From NCBI GenBank assembly GCA_009927565.1, contig RFMT01000136.1:1-6372 (forward strand): a stretch of 6,372 nucleotides of DNA. Reading direction: 5' to 3'. The notes under the pieces are model-generated. The model saw only the letters and a list, made by a program, of their open reading frames with translations. It did not search any database and was not told where the DNA came from. This DNA is from Acidimicrobiia bacterium (GTDB taxonomy: Bacteria > Actinomycetota > Acidimicrobiia > Acidimicrobiales > Ilumatobacteraceae). Position numbers and translations under genes: made by a program. Below are positions 1 through 6,338 of the stretch, piece by piece (within the stretch, counting starts at the first letter, position 1; every line of letters begins with the position of its first letter).

Positions 1-1
1 C

Positions 2-139
2 AGAGTCACTTTGCATACGACTAGCCCATTGTTTTTTGACGATTATCACCAAAACCGTACAACAGGTTCATTCATTCTTATTGACGAAGCTTCGGGGCAA
101 ACTGCGGCTGCCGGCATGTTGCTCTCGCCTCGTTCATAA
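2..139 (+). CDS. cysN: Sulfate adenylyltransferase subunit 1 (CysN), C-terminal end only
   Basis: This is the 3' end of a gene that begins before the window. The frame starting at base 2 is open for 45 codons and ends at TAA 137-139. Its translation contains SPLFFDDYHQNRTTGSFILI followed by DEASGQTAAAGM, which matches the conserved C-terminus of CysN (LFFD.Y..NR.TGSFILIDE......AGM). CysN is the GTPase subunit that works with CysD to make adenosine 5'-phosphosulfate from sulfate and ATP in the cytoplasm. The stop codon shows that CysN is not fused to the APS kinase, unlike the CysNC fusions of several actinobacteria and proteobacteria; cysC follows as a separate gene after 42 bp. cysD is expected upstream but is not visible. 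Only the tail is seen, so the state of the GTPase domain is unknown. Confidence 0.88.
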   Translation, partial: RVTLHTTSPLFFDDYHQNRTTGSFILIDEASGQTAAAGMLLSPRS

Positions 140-181
140 TCTTGTAGCGCCTAAACTCATAGTCACACATGGGAAAACATC

Positions 182-778
182 ATGACTAAACCGGTCTGGC
201 ATGAACCACTGATCAGTCGCACCCAACGCTGGAATAAACACGGACTTTCAGGGGCGACTGTGTGGCTAACTGGGTTATCTGGCTCAGGCAAGTCAACGAT
301 CGCCAATGAACTCGCCCGCGAACTATTAAACACGAGTCGACTTGCCTACATCCTCGATGCCGACAACTTACGTCACGGACTGAACGCAGGTCTCGGCTTT
401 TCAGACAACGATCGAGCCGAAAATATTCGCCGCGTCGCCGAAGTCGCGTGTCTATTCGCTGATGCTGGCATCGTTGCGATAGTGCCGATAATTTCGCCGT
501 TTATCGCATCCCGCGAACACGCAAGAAAAATTCATACTGACAACCAATTGCGGTTCATTGAAGTGCATGTCGCCACGCCAATCGAAGAATGCGAACGTCG
601 CGACACAAAAGGCCTCTACAGCAAAGTGCGCAGCGGAGAAATGACTGGCCTTAGTGGTGTTGACAGTGTTTATGAGCCACCAATGTCACCCGAAGTAACA
701 GTTGGTGCGAACAACGAGACGCTTGAACAATCAGTAGCAATGATTATGGCGAAGCTATTGACAAAAGCCGGCAAATGA
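182..778 (+). CDS. cysC: Adenylyl-sulfate kinase (APS kinase)
   Basis: This 198-residue protein has the usual length for a stand-alone APS kinase, a cytoplasmic enzyme that phosphorylates APS with ATP to give PAPS. Visible motifs in order: P-loop GLSGSGKS at 31-38; LDADNLRHGL at 58-67 (usual form LDGDNxRxGL, so Ala replaces Gly60); the APS-binding stretch SDNDRAENIRR at 74-84; ISPF at 104-107 with the conserved serine 105; and DTKGLYSKVRSGE at 141-153 followed by GLSGVDSVYEPP (usual form FTGxDxxYExP). The key residues are present, so it should be active, though several motif positions are mildly divergent. The ATG at 182 is preceded by a weak GGGA about ten bases upstream; the ATG at 169 is out of frame. 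It lies 42 bp after cysN and 13 bp before the sulfotransferase, consistent with one PAPS operon. Confidence 0.95.
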   Translation: MTKPVWHEPLISRTQRWNKHGLSGATVWLTGLSGSGKSTIANELARELLNTSRLAYILDADNLRHGLNAGLGFSDNDRAENIRRVAEVACLFADAGIVAIVPIISPFIASREHARKIHTDNQLRFIEVHVATPIEECERRDTKGLYSKVRSGEMTGLSGVDSVYEPPMSPEVTVGANNETLEQSVAMIMAKLLTKAGK

Positions 779-791
779 AATCGATTCCACC

Positions 792-1751
792 ATGGTAAGC
801 GAAAAAGATTTTCCATTAAAGCCGTATGCGGGCTTTTTGCTCGTCGCACCCAAACTCAAAATTATGTATTGCCCAACTACCAAAGTGGCGTGTAGCAGCA
901 TAAAGACACTGCTGGCCAAAGCGAGTGGCACTTACAATCAAGCACGACTCGATCAACTCATCGCACCGCACATCGCACGTTCACAAACTATCCACGACAT
1001 CGGCATCAGCGGTTTGACAAAGCTCATCGATATGAGCGCAACCGAAGTAGACGAAATCTTGAACTCGCCTGAGTGGTTGCGCGTTTACGCAACTCGTGAC
1101 CCTCTTGCTCGCGCATACTCGGCTTGGGAGAATCGTATTTTTTCTCGAGCACCAGGCACGCCAGACATGGTCAACGAACTTTGTCAAGACCAAATGGTCG
1201 ACGGTCGCATCAACGTCACCGCAAGCTTTGCGCATTTCGCCAAAATGATCTCAGAGCAAACCGACGAATTCATGACCGACCATCACTTCTTGCCGCAGGC
1301 ACACATCGTGCACCCAGACAAGTTCAACTACAACATGGTTGCACGAGTCGAACAGCCAGCCGAGATGCAACGCTTGGTCGATGAAGTCAACCGACGCGCA
1401 GGCACATCACTTTCGCTCGAGCGCCACAACGCAGGCTTTGGCATCAAACTCGACCAGGTTTGCGACCAACATTCAGCCAACCGATTGCAAGCGGTTTACG
1501 AAATGGATTATAAGACTTTCGGTTTCGCCACCCGTGCGTTTCCTGCAAGCACCGAACCGCTGGTTCTCACCGCAACCGAAACTGCAATGCTGCGAAGTCT
1601 GCGCGAATCAATCGAAAGACTACGCTCGATTTCGTTCACAGCCCGCTCGCTAACTGGCTTTCGCTTCGGCGCACGACAAATCTATAAATCAATTGTTCGC
1701 AAAATCTCGCGGGGCAAAAAATATAACGACCCACAAAATCTTTTCTGGTAG
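792..1751 (+). CDS. PAPS-dependent sulfotransferase, Sulfotransfer_2-like family
   Basis: This 319-residue protein is predicted to move the sulfo group from PAPS to an acceptor, probably the hydroxyl of a glycan, lipid or small molecule; the acceptor cannot be read from the sequence. Two PAPS-binding elements are visible: a 5'-phosphosulfate loop, MYCPTTKVACSSIKTLL at 25-41 (compare cPK.gcTs.k in the family), and a 3'-phosphate motif, ATRDPLARAYSAWENR at 100-115, with Arg102 and Ser110 in the expected places. The later part (about 145-215: FAHF, HHFLPQ, NYNMVARVEQ) also follows the carbohydrate sulfotransferase pattern. No signal peptide or membrane segment is evident, so a cytoplasmic enzyme is likely. 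The last 50 or so residues are rich in Arg and Lys and not assignable. There is no good ribosome-binding site before ATG 792, so translation may depend on coupling to cysC 13 bp upstream. The position right after cysN-cysC supports the PAPS-using role. Confidence 0.85.
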   Translation: MVSEKDFPLKPYAGFLLVAPKLKIMYCPTTKVACSSIKTLLAKASGTYNQARLDQLIAPHIARSQTIHDIGISGLTKLIDMSATEVDEILNSPEWLRVYATRDPLARAYSAWENRIFSRAPGTPDMVNELCQDQMVDGRINVTASFAHFAKMISEQTDEFMTDHHFLPQAHIVHPDKFNYNMVARVEQPAEMQRLVDEVNRRAGTSLSLERHNAGFGIKLDQVCDQHSANRLQAVYEMDYKTFGFATRAFPASTEPLVLTATETAMLRSLRESIERLRSISFTARSLTGFRFGARQIYKSIVRKISRGKKYNDPQNLFW

Positions 1752-1757
1752 GGCCAA

Positions 1758-2303
1758 GTGTCAGACAACAGAACTTCGACAACAAAGATCGGCATCGTCA
1801 CTGTCTCTGATCGTGCGTCTGCGGGCGTCTACACAGATCTCGGTGGTCCTGCGATTCACGAATATTTCACCAAACACCTCGCCAACCCGTGGCAGCCAGT
1901 TGCGCGACTCGTCGCCGACGACGTAGAACTTGTTGCAACTGCGTTGCGCGAACTTGCCGACGTCGAGAATTGTTGCTTAATTGTTACAACCGGTGGTACT
2001 GGTCCAGCAGTTCGCGACGTCACCCCAGAGGCGACAGAACAAGTTTGCGAAAAAATGATGCCAGGGTTCGGCGAACTCATGCGCGCAACTTCTCTCAAGG
2101 TAGTGCCAACTGCAATCTTGTCTCGGCAAACAGCCGGCATTCGTGGTCACGCGCTGATTATTAATTTGCCAGGAAAGCCATCGTCAATAAGTGAATGTCT
2201 CGATGCAGTTATGCCGGCAGTGCCTTATTGCATTGATTTGATTGACGGCCCACGTCTAGAACTCACAAACGGTCTCGTCGGTTTTCGCCCACGGACTAAA
2301 TAA
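1758..2303 (+). CDS. mog: Molybdopterin adenylyltransferase, MogA type
   Basis: This 181-residue protein matches MogA, which adenylates molybdopterin with ATP to prepare it for molybdate insertion in molybdenum cofactor synthesis. It starts with IGIVTVSDRASAGVY (11-25) and carries the family hallmark TTGGTGPAVRDVTPEAT (77-93), followed by MPGFGELMR, VPTAILSRQ, LIINLPGKPSSI and VPYCIDLIDGP, all close to Escherichia coli MogA. Asp54 and Asp87 align with the functional Asp49 and Asp82 of the E. coli enzyme. A segment of about ten residues present in E. coli MogA before VPYCI is absent here, a common shortening. The start is GTG at 1758, with AGGG overlapping the stop of the sulfotransferase as a weak ribosome-binding site; the gap between the genes is 6 bp. 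No other cofactor gene is in the window. MoaB-type proteins are related, but the C-terminal match favours Mog. Confidence 0.92.
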   Translation: MSDNRTSTTKIGIVTVSDRASAGVYTDLGGPAIHEYFTKHLANPWQPVARLVADDVELVATALRELADVENCCLIVTTGGTGPAVRDVTPEATEQVCEKMMPGFGELMRATSLKVVPTAILSRQTAGIRGHALIINLPGKPSSISECLDAVMPAVPYCIDLIDGPRLELTNGLVGFRPRTK

Positions 2304-2317
2304 TTCGCTAAATAGTT

Positions 2318-3547
2318 TTACTGTTCGTCGTAAGGTTGGCCAGCGGCCTTCGGCGATCGACTCGCACCGACAAAACCGGCGACAACTACGAGCGTCACTA
2401 AATAAGGCGCCATCAACAAGAACTCACTCGGAATACCCGTGTCAAAGTTTCCGATTTTCAAACGCACCGCTTCTGCAAGAGCAAAAACAATCGCTCCGCT
2501 AAATGCACCAACCGGGTGCCAACGACCAAAAATTACGGCAGCGAGAGCAATAAAGCCGCGACCGCCCGTGATGTTTTGGTCGAAGCGACCAACAGTGCCA
2601 ATTGGCCACCATGCGCCGCCGATGCCTGCAACTGCACCTGCAATTAGCAAGTTGCGATAGCGCAATTTAATTACATCAACACCGAGAGTGCCTGCCGCTT
2701 TGGGATACTCGCCTGCGGCTCGAGTACGCAAACCCCAACGCGTGCGATACATCGCCCAGGTCAAAAGTGCGACGGCAGCAAACGAGAAGTAAACAAAAAT
2801 CGTCTGGACGAACAATATTTGTCCAATGAACGGAATCTTCGACAAAAGCGGTACAGAAATCGGCATCACCGGTACGAGCGAGTTGTAGTCAGGGTTCGGC
2901 ACCAAAACCCTGAAACTCAAAAATGAAGTTATGCCGAGTGCGAAAAAATTGATCGCAAAGCCAACGATTACTTGATCGACGCGATACTTGATTGAAAACA
3001 CCGCAAGTATCCACGCCAACAACACACCAGTGAGCATTGCGATAATTGTGCCGAACCAAAGATTTGTAAGCGATGCGCCGACCGCACCTGTAAACGCACC
3101 GGCAAGCAACATTCCTTCAATTGCAATGTTGATTACGCCGCTGCGTTCACACAAAATGCCGCCGAGAGCACCAAGTGTTATCGGCACGCTTCGCGAAACA
3201 GTGTCCTGCAACATGCCAACCAGGCTGAACGACTCGCCCGAAGTTGCCCACGACAAGAAACTCATGACGAACATCGCAGTAGCAAGGGCCAAGACGATGT
3301 TTGAAACTTTGCCGAGCCCACGCCATAACTGCGCCGCTCCTAGACCAACAAAGACAATGCCGAATATGTAGGCAAATTGCTGTGCAGGCAGAGTCAGCGA
3401 AAAACCACCTTCGGTCAGCCTGAAACTTGCATCACCTGGTCGACGCGAAAAGATCACCAGAGTGATCACAGCCAAACCCAAATAACCGTAACCAACGTTG
3501 CGAGCGCGCTTTTTTTGCTCTGCAGAAATCATCAACGCCTCACTCAC
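2318..3547 (-). CDS. Nucleoside-type ABC transporter permease (second permease, NupQ/YufQ-like)
   Basis: This is an integral membrane subunit of a BMP-family (purine-nucleoside-type) ABC importer. The core motifs are LGALGGILCERSGVINIAIEG (about residues 125-145), the cytoplasmic loop RWGLRTRAAGEYPKAAGTLG (about 270-289), which probably contacts the ATPase, and GGRGFIALAAVIFGRWHPVG (about 328-347). About eight or more hydrophobic segments are visible. It is roughly 100 residues longer than the Bacillus type, because three extra hydrophobic stretches precede the core, as I recall for actinobacterial homologues. I chose GTG 3547, which overlaps the stop of the upstream permease as GTGA and has AGGGGGT eight bases upstream, giving 409 residues. 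An earlier in-frame GTG at 3556 (412 residues) and an ATG at 3532 with GAGG five bases upstream are alternatives. It is the last gene of the operon, ending 14 bp from the convergent mog gene. Confidence 0.9.
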   Translation of the reverse strand: MSEALMISAEQKKRARNVGYGYLGLAVITLVIFSRRPGDASFRLTEGGFSLTLPAQQFAYIFGIVFVGLGAAQLWRGLGKVSNIVLALATAMFVMSFLSWATSGESFSLVGMLQDTVSRSVPITLGALGGILCERSGVINIAIEGMLLAGAFTGAVGASLTNLWFGTIIAMLTGVLLAWILAVFSIKYRVDQVIVGFAINFFALGITSFLSFRVLVPNPDYNSLVPVMPISVPLLSKIPFIGQILFVQTIFVYFSFAAVALLTWAMYRTRWGLRTRAAGEYPKAAGTLGVDVIKLRYRNLLIAGAVAGIGGAWWPIGTVGRFDQNITGGRGFIALAAVIFGRWHPVGAFSGAIVFALAEAVRLKIGNFDTGIPSEFLLMAPYLVTLVVVAGFVGASRSPKAAGQPYDEQ

Positions 3548-4668
3548 CCGCCCCACCCCCTGAATGTTTGACCTTGGCTCGCTACTTGTGTTTTGACCCT
3601 AAACATTGCTTTAACCAAAAGCGGTGCCGCAACGAACATTACGATCAACGCGCGCAACACGATTATCAAGTCAACCGGCACATCAGTATTCGCCTGCATC
3701 GAACGCCCACCGGCTTGCAACGCGCCGAACAAAATTGCCGACACAAGCGTGCCAATTGGCGAAGACTGACCGAGCAGCGCGACAGCGATTGCGTCAAAAC
3801 CAATGTTGCCCGCCAAACTCGTCGAGGCATAGCCGTATGTTCCAAGAACTTCTGTCGCTCCGGCCATGCCAGCAAAGCCACCTGCCAGCAACATCGCCAC
3901 AACCATCAGGCTCTTTGACTTCATGCCGGCATATTTTGAGGCATCGCTATTTAGACCAGTAGCTCGCAATTCAAAACCGAGTGTTGTGCGCTTCAGCAAA
4001 TACCAAAACCCATACGTTGCCAAAAGTGCGACAAAAAATCCAGCATGAGCGACCAAGTCTGAGCGGCCATCCATGAAACCGAAAAGTCGAGGCAAATGAG
4101 CCTCATCTGCAATTTCTTTCGAAATCGGGTCAGGTCGTCCTTCCCGTTGAAAAGTTGTTGTCTTCAATAACCACAACACCAAAAATGAGGCAATGCTGTT
4201 GAGCATGATTGTCGTGATCACTTCGTGAGCACCCGTGCGTGCTTTCAAGACGCCCGCGATGCCACCAAAAATCGCGCCGCCAATCGCGCCAGCGATAACT
4301 GCCAATGGCACCTGCAGCCAACCGGGGCCCGTCATCGTGAACCCAACCCACAATGCGGTCATGCCACCGGCCAACATCTGACCCGTTGCGCCAATGTTGA
4401 ACAGTCCTGCCTTGAATGCAACCGAAACCGCAAGACCACTAAGCAGCAATGGCGTCGTGCCTGTAATGGTGTTTGAGATTGAACGTAAACCCCAAAACGA
4501 ACCCTCGAACAAAGATTTATACGCGGTCAAAACAGTCGAAAATGCCTTACCAAAATCGCCCGACTTCAATGCGTCAATGTCGGTGATGACGATGATTATC
4601 GCGCCGACAAGCAGCGATGCCAGAAGTGCCAAGAATGTATAGCGCAACGACTTGATCAACTCTTTCAT
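3544..4668 (-). CDS. Nucleoside-type ABC transporter permease (first permease, NupP/YufP-like)
   Basis: This 374-residue polytopic membrane protein forms the translocation channel together with the permease encoded after it. Family-typical segments are TPLLLSGLAVSVAFKAGLFN (72-91, followed by IGATGQM), GAHEVITTIMLN (146-157), the ATPase-contact loop TTLGFELRATGLNSDASKYA (228-247), and GFDAIAVALLGQSSPIGTLV (290-309, followed by SAILFGALQAGG). The N-terminus has a first hydrophobic helix at about 10-30, followed by a polar stretch to about 60. This agrees with the YufP/NupP and PnrD type of branched-chain-permease-like subunits. ATG 4668 overlaps the TGA of the ATPase gene as ATGA and is preceded by GGGGTGA a few bases upstream. 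The 3' end overlaps the next permease gene, so the three transporter genes are almost certainly one translationally coupled operon. Substrate is inferred from family, not from specific residues. Confidence 0.93.
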   Translation of the reverse strand: MKELIKSLRYTFLALLASLLVGAIIIVITDIDALKSGDFGKAFSTVLTAYKSLFEGSFWGLRSISNTITGTTPLLLSGLAVSVAFKAGLFNIGATGQMLAGGMTALWVGFTMTGPGWLQVPLAVIAGAIGGAIFGGIAGVLKARTGAHEVITTIMLNSIASFLVLWLLKTTTFQREGRPDPISKEIADEAHLPRLFGFMDGRSDLVAHAGFFVALLATYGFWYLLKRTTLGFELRATGLNSDASKYAGMKSKSLMVVAMLLAGGFAGMAGATEVLGTYGYASTSLAGNIGFDAIAVALLGQSSPIGTLVSAILFGALQAGGRSMQANTDVPVDLIIVLRALIVMFVAAPLLVKAMFRVKTQVASQGQTFRGWGG

Positions 4669-6194
4669 GAGTTCACCCCAACCGCGTTTTCTGGGCGCGA
4701 GCCCGCCATGTACAAACCGACGTCCATATGGCTAACTTTTTTCGGGTCAAGATCAGCGACGATTTTGCCGCGATACATCACCAGAACTCGATCAGACAAC
4801 GCCATCACTTCATCTAGTTCGGTGCTAACAATCAAAATCGCCGTACCCGAGTCGCGCTCTTTAACAATCTGCTCGTGAATGTATTCGATACTGCCTACAT
4901 CGATGCCGCGTGTCGGTTGCGCCGCAAGCACCAGCCGAATATCTCGACTTAACTCGCGTGCGACAATAACTTTTTGTTGATTGCCACCTGAAAGAGTGGA
5001 CGCCAATTGATCAGGGTCGCTGGTGCGAATGTCATAACTTTGCACCAACTCATTGGCTTTCTCTTTTGCCTTTGACCAATTCATTTTGAAACCACGACAA
5101 AATTCTGAATCGTGGTATCGGGTCAGCACAAGATTTTCGGTGATCGTCATTCCGGTTATTAGGCCTTGACGTTGCCGATCTTCTGGCACATGACCCATTC
5201 CGAGTGTGTGCCGTTGTCGTGGCGACGCTTCGGTTATCTCTTTGCCATCAAGGGTCAACGAACCTTGACTAATTCGTCGCAAACCACTGATCGCCTCGAC
5301 TAGTTCGGTCTGACCGTTGCCTTGCACGCCGGCCACACCAACTATTTCACCTGCCCGAACATTGAACGACACGTTTTCGACTATCAAGCGACCATCAGGA
5401 TCGATAATGCTTAAGTCTTTTACGTCAAGTACAACTTGCTTCGGCGATGCAGTTGCTTTGTTCACGGTCAACTGCACGGGTCTTCCCACCATCATCTCGG
5501 CAATCTGAGACTCAGATGCGGTCTTTGGGTTGGCATCACCAACGACTTTGCCCCGTCGCAGCACATTTATGCGATCAGCAATCGACAATGCTTCTTTCAG
5601 TTTGTGGGTGATAAACACGACACCTTTTCCGGCGTCAATTAGCGTGCGCACAATCGAGAAAAACTCGATAATTTCGCTCGGAGTCAACACCGCGGTTGGC
5701 TCGTCGAACACGACAATCTTCGCATCGCGCAGCAAAACTTTGACGATCTCAACTCGCTGGCGCACACCAACTGGCAAGTCCTCGACTATCGCATCGGGGT
5801 CGAGGTTCAAGTTGTATCTGTCTGATACTTCACGTACTTGCTTTCGCGCGCGTTCAATATCAAGAGCACCAAATTTTTTTGTGGGCTCTGAGCCAAGCAC
5901 GACGTTCTCAGCAACCGAGAAGACAGGCACCAACATAAAGTGCTGGTGCACCATGCCAATGCCCGCCCTAATTGCGTCTGCGGGAGAGTGAAAATCGACA
6001 GCAGCACCGTCGATCAAAATTTCACCCTCGTCGGCTTTGTAGAGACCATAAAGCACGTTCATGAGCGTTGATTTTCCGGCCCCATTTTCGCCCACAAGTG
6101 CCAGCACTTCGCCGGTAGCGATCGACAAATTCACCGAATCGTTAGCGACAACACCAGGAAACCTTTTCGTAATCCCTTGTAACTCAAGTTTCAT
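4665..6194 (-). CDS. Nucleoside-type ABC transporter ATP-binding protein with two ABC domains (NupO/YufO-like)
   Basis: This 509-residue protein is the energising subunit of the importer and contains two ABC cassettes in tandem. First domain: Walker A GENGAGKST (35-43), Q-loop Gln84 in VHQHF, a degenerate signature LPVGVRQRVEI (140-150), Walker B VVFDEPT (161-167) and H-loop His197. Second domain: a Walker A-like GVQGNGQTEL (289-298) lacking the lysine, a perfect signature LSGGNQQK (401-408), Walker B LVLAAQPTRGIDVG (421-434) with Gln in place of the catalytic Glu, and Ser457 where the H-loop histidine would be. The signature of domain 2 therefore probably completes the active site on the Walker motifs of domain 1. 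This asymmetry and the AAQPTRG motif are normal for the sugar/nucleoside family, so it is not a damaged gene. ATG 6194 has GAGGT ten bases upstream. It is the first gene after the terminator at 6277-6302. Confidence 0.95.
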   Translation of the reverse strand: MKLELQGITKRFPGVVANDSVNLSIATGEVLALVGENGAGKSTLMNVLYGLYKADEGEILIDGAAVDFHSPADAIRAGIGMVHQHFMLVPVFSVAENVVLGSEPTKKFGALDIERARKQVREVSDRYNLNLDPDAIVEDLPVGVRQRVEIVKVLLRDAKIVVFDEPTAVLTPSEIIEFFSIVRTLIDAGKGVVFITHKLKEALSIADRINVLRRGKVVGDANPKTASESQIAEMMVGRPVQLTVNKATASPKQVVLDVKDLSIIDPDGRLIVENVSFNVRAGEIVGVAGVQGNGQTELVEAISGLRRISQGSLTLDGKEITEASPRQRHTLGMGHVPEDRQRQGLITGMTITENLVLTRYHDSEFCRGFKMNWSKAKEKANELVQSYDIRTSDPDQLASTLSGGNQQKVIVARELSRDIRLVLAAQPTRGIDVGSIEYIHEQIVKERDSGTAILIVSTELDEVMALSDRVLVMYRGKIVADLDPKKVSHMDVGLYMAGSRPENAVGVNS

Positions 6195-6204
6195 CTTTGG
6201 CGTT

Positions 6205-6209
6205 ACCTC
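6205..6209 (-). promoter_or_regulatory. Ribosome-binding site of the ABC ATPase gene
   Basis: Read on the minus strand, this is GAGGT, ten bases before ATG 6194. It supports that start codon, and no other start-like codon with a better site lies nearby. The spacing is slightly long but within the usual range. Confidence 0.6.
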
Positions 6210-6263
6210 GTTGCGAACTTCTGAAAAGAGACTAGTCGCCTCAAATCACTTGCAAAAATTCGC

Positions 6264-6302
6264 CTACAAAAACAAAGGCCCTACTGCGTGCGCAGTAGGG
6301 CC
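6264..6302 (-). terminator. Strong intrinsic terminator between the binding-protein tail and the ABC ATPase gene
   Basis: The bases at 6277-6302 form a perfect inverted repeat: GGCCCTACTGC pairs with GCAGTAGGGCC around a 4-base loop (11 bp; 12 bp if the loop closes to two bases). On the minus strand the stem is followed directly by TTTGTTTTTG, the U-rich tract of a Rho-independent terminator. On the plus strand a shorter T run (6307-6311) lies four bases after the stem, so it could also work weakly in that direction. It lies downstream of the binding-protein stop and upstream of the transporter genes, so it probably cuts most transcripts after the binding protein and lets a fraction read through. 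Confidence 0.85.
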
Positions 6303-6314
6303 AGAGTTTTTAAC

Positions 6315-6337
6315 TTCTGCCGTTGTTACGGCAAGAA
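6315..6337 (-). other. Second, weaker hairpin right after the binding-protein stop codon
   Basis: The plus-strand bases TTCTGCCGT (6315-6323) pair with ACGGCAAGAA (6328-6337) around loop TGTT, with one bulged A: nine pairs, of which five (GCCGT/ACGGC) are uninterrupted. On the minus strand it begins one base after the TAA at 6339-6341 and is followed by TTAAAAAC, which is not a proper U tract. It is therefore more likely an mRNA 3'-end protecting stem or a helper of the main terminator than a terminator itself. It could also be chance. Confidence 0.4.
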
Positions 6338-6338
6338 A

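Noticed and set aside
140..181. cysN-cysC gap checked for a promoter or attenuator
   Set aside because: Only 42 bases, with no hairpin or promoter-like pair; it looks like an ordinary intra-operon spacer.
786..795. CCACCATGG around the sulfotransferase start resembles a Kozak sequence
   Set aside because: The genes and their packing are clearly bacterial; the resemblance is coincidental.
2988..3371. Plus-strand open frame of 127 codons opposite the second permease
   Set aside because: Antisense to conserved permease sequence. It has no ribosome-binding site and its Pro/Ala/Thr/Asn-rich composition mirrors hydrophobic codons on the other strand.
3568..3962. Overlapping plus-strand frames of 112 and 116 codons opposite the first permease
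   Set aside because: Two overlapping low-complexity frames rich in Arg, Gln and His, antisense to a well-conserved protein; neither has coding-like features.
5530..5991. Plus-strand open frame of 153 codons
   Set aside because: It lies entirely antisense to the ABC ATPase, whose motifs are intact. Its translation is Ser/Thr/Arg-rich without recognisable motifs, as expected of a shadow frame.
4665..6194. Missing Walker A lysine and Glu-to-Gln in the second ABC domain as a sign of a broken gene
   Set aside because: These changes are normal for double-domain sugar/nucleoside importer ATPases, where one of the two sites is degenerate.
6216..6256. Possible promoter TTGCAA ... TAGTCT on the minus strand before the ATPase gene
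   Set aside because: Only about four of six and three of six consensus bases match, with a short 15-base spacer. This is no better than chance in a region of this composition.
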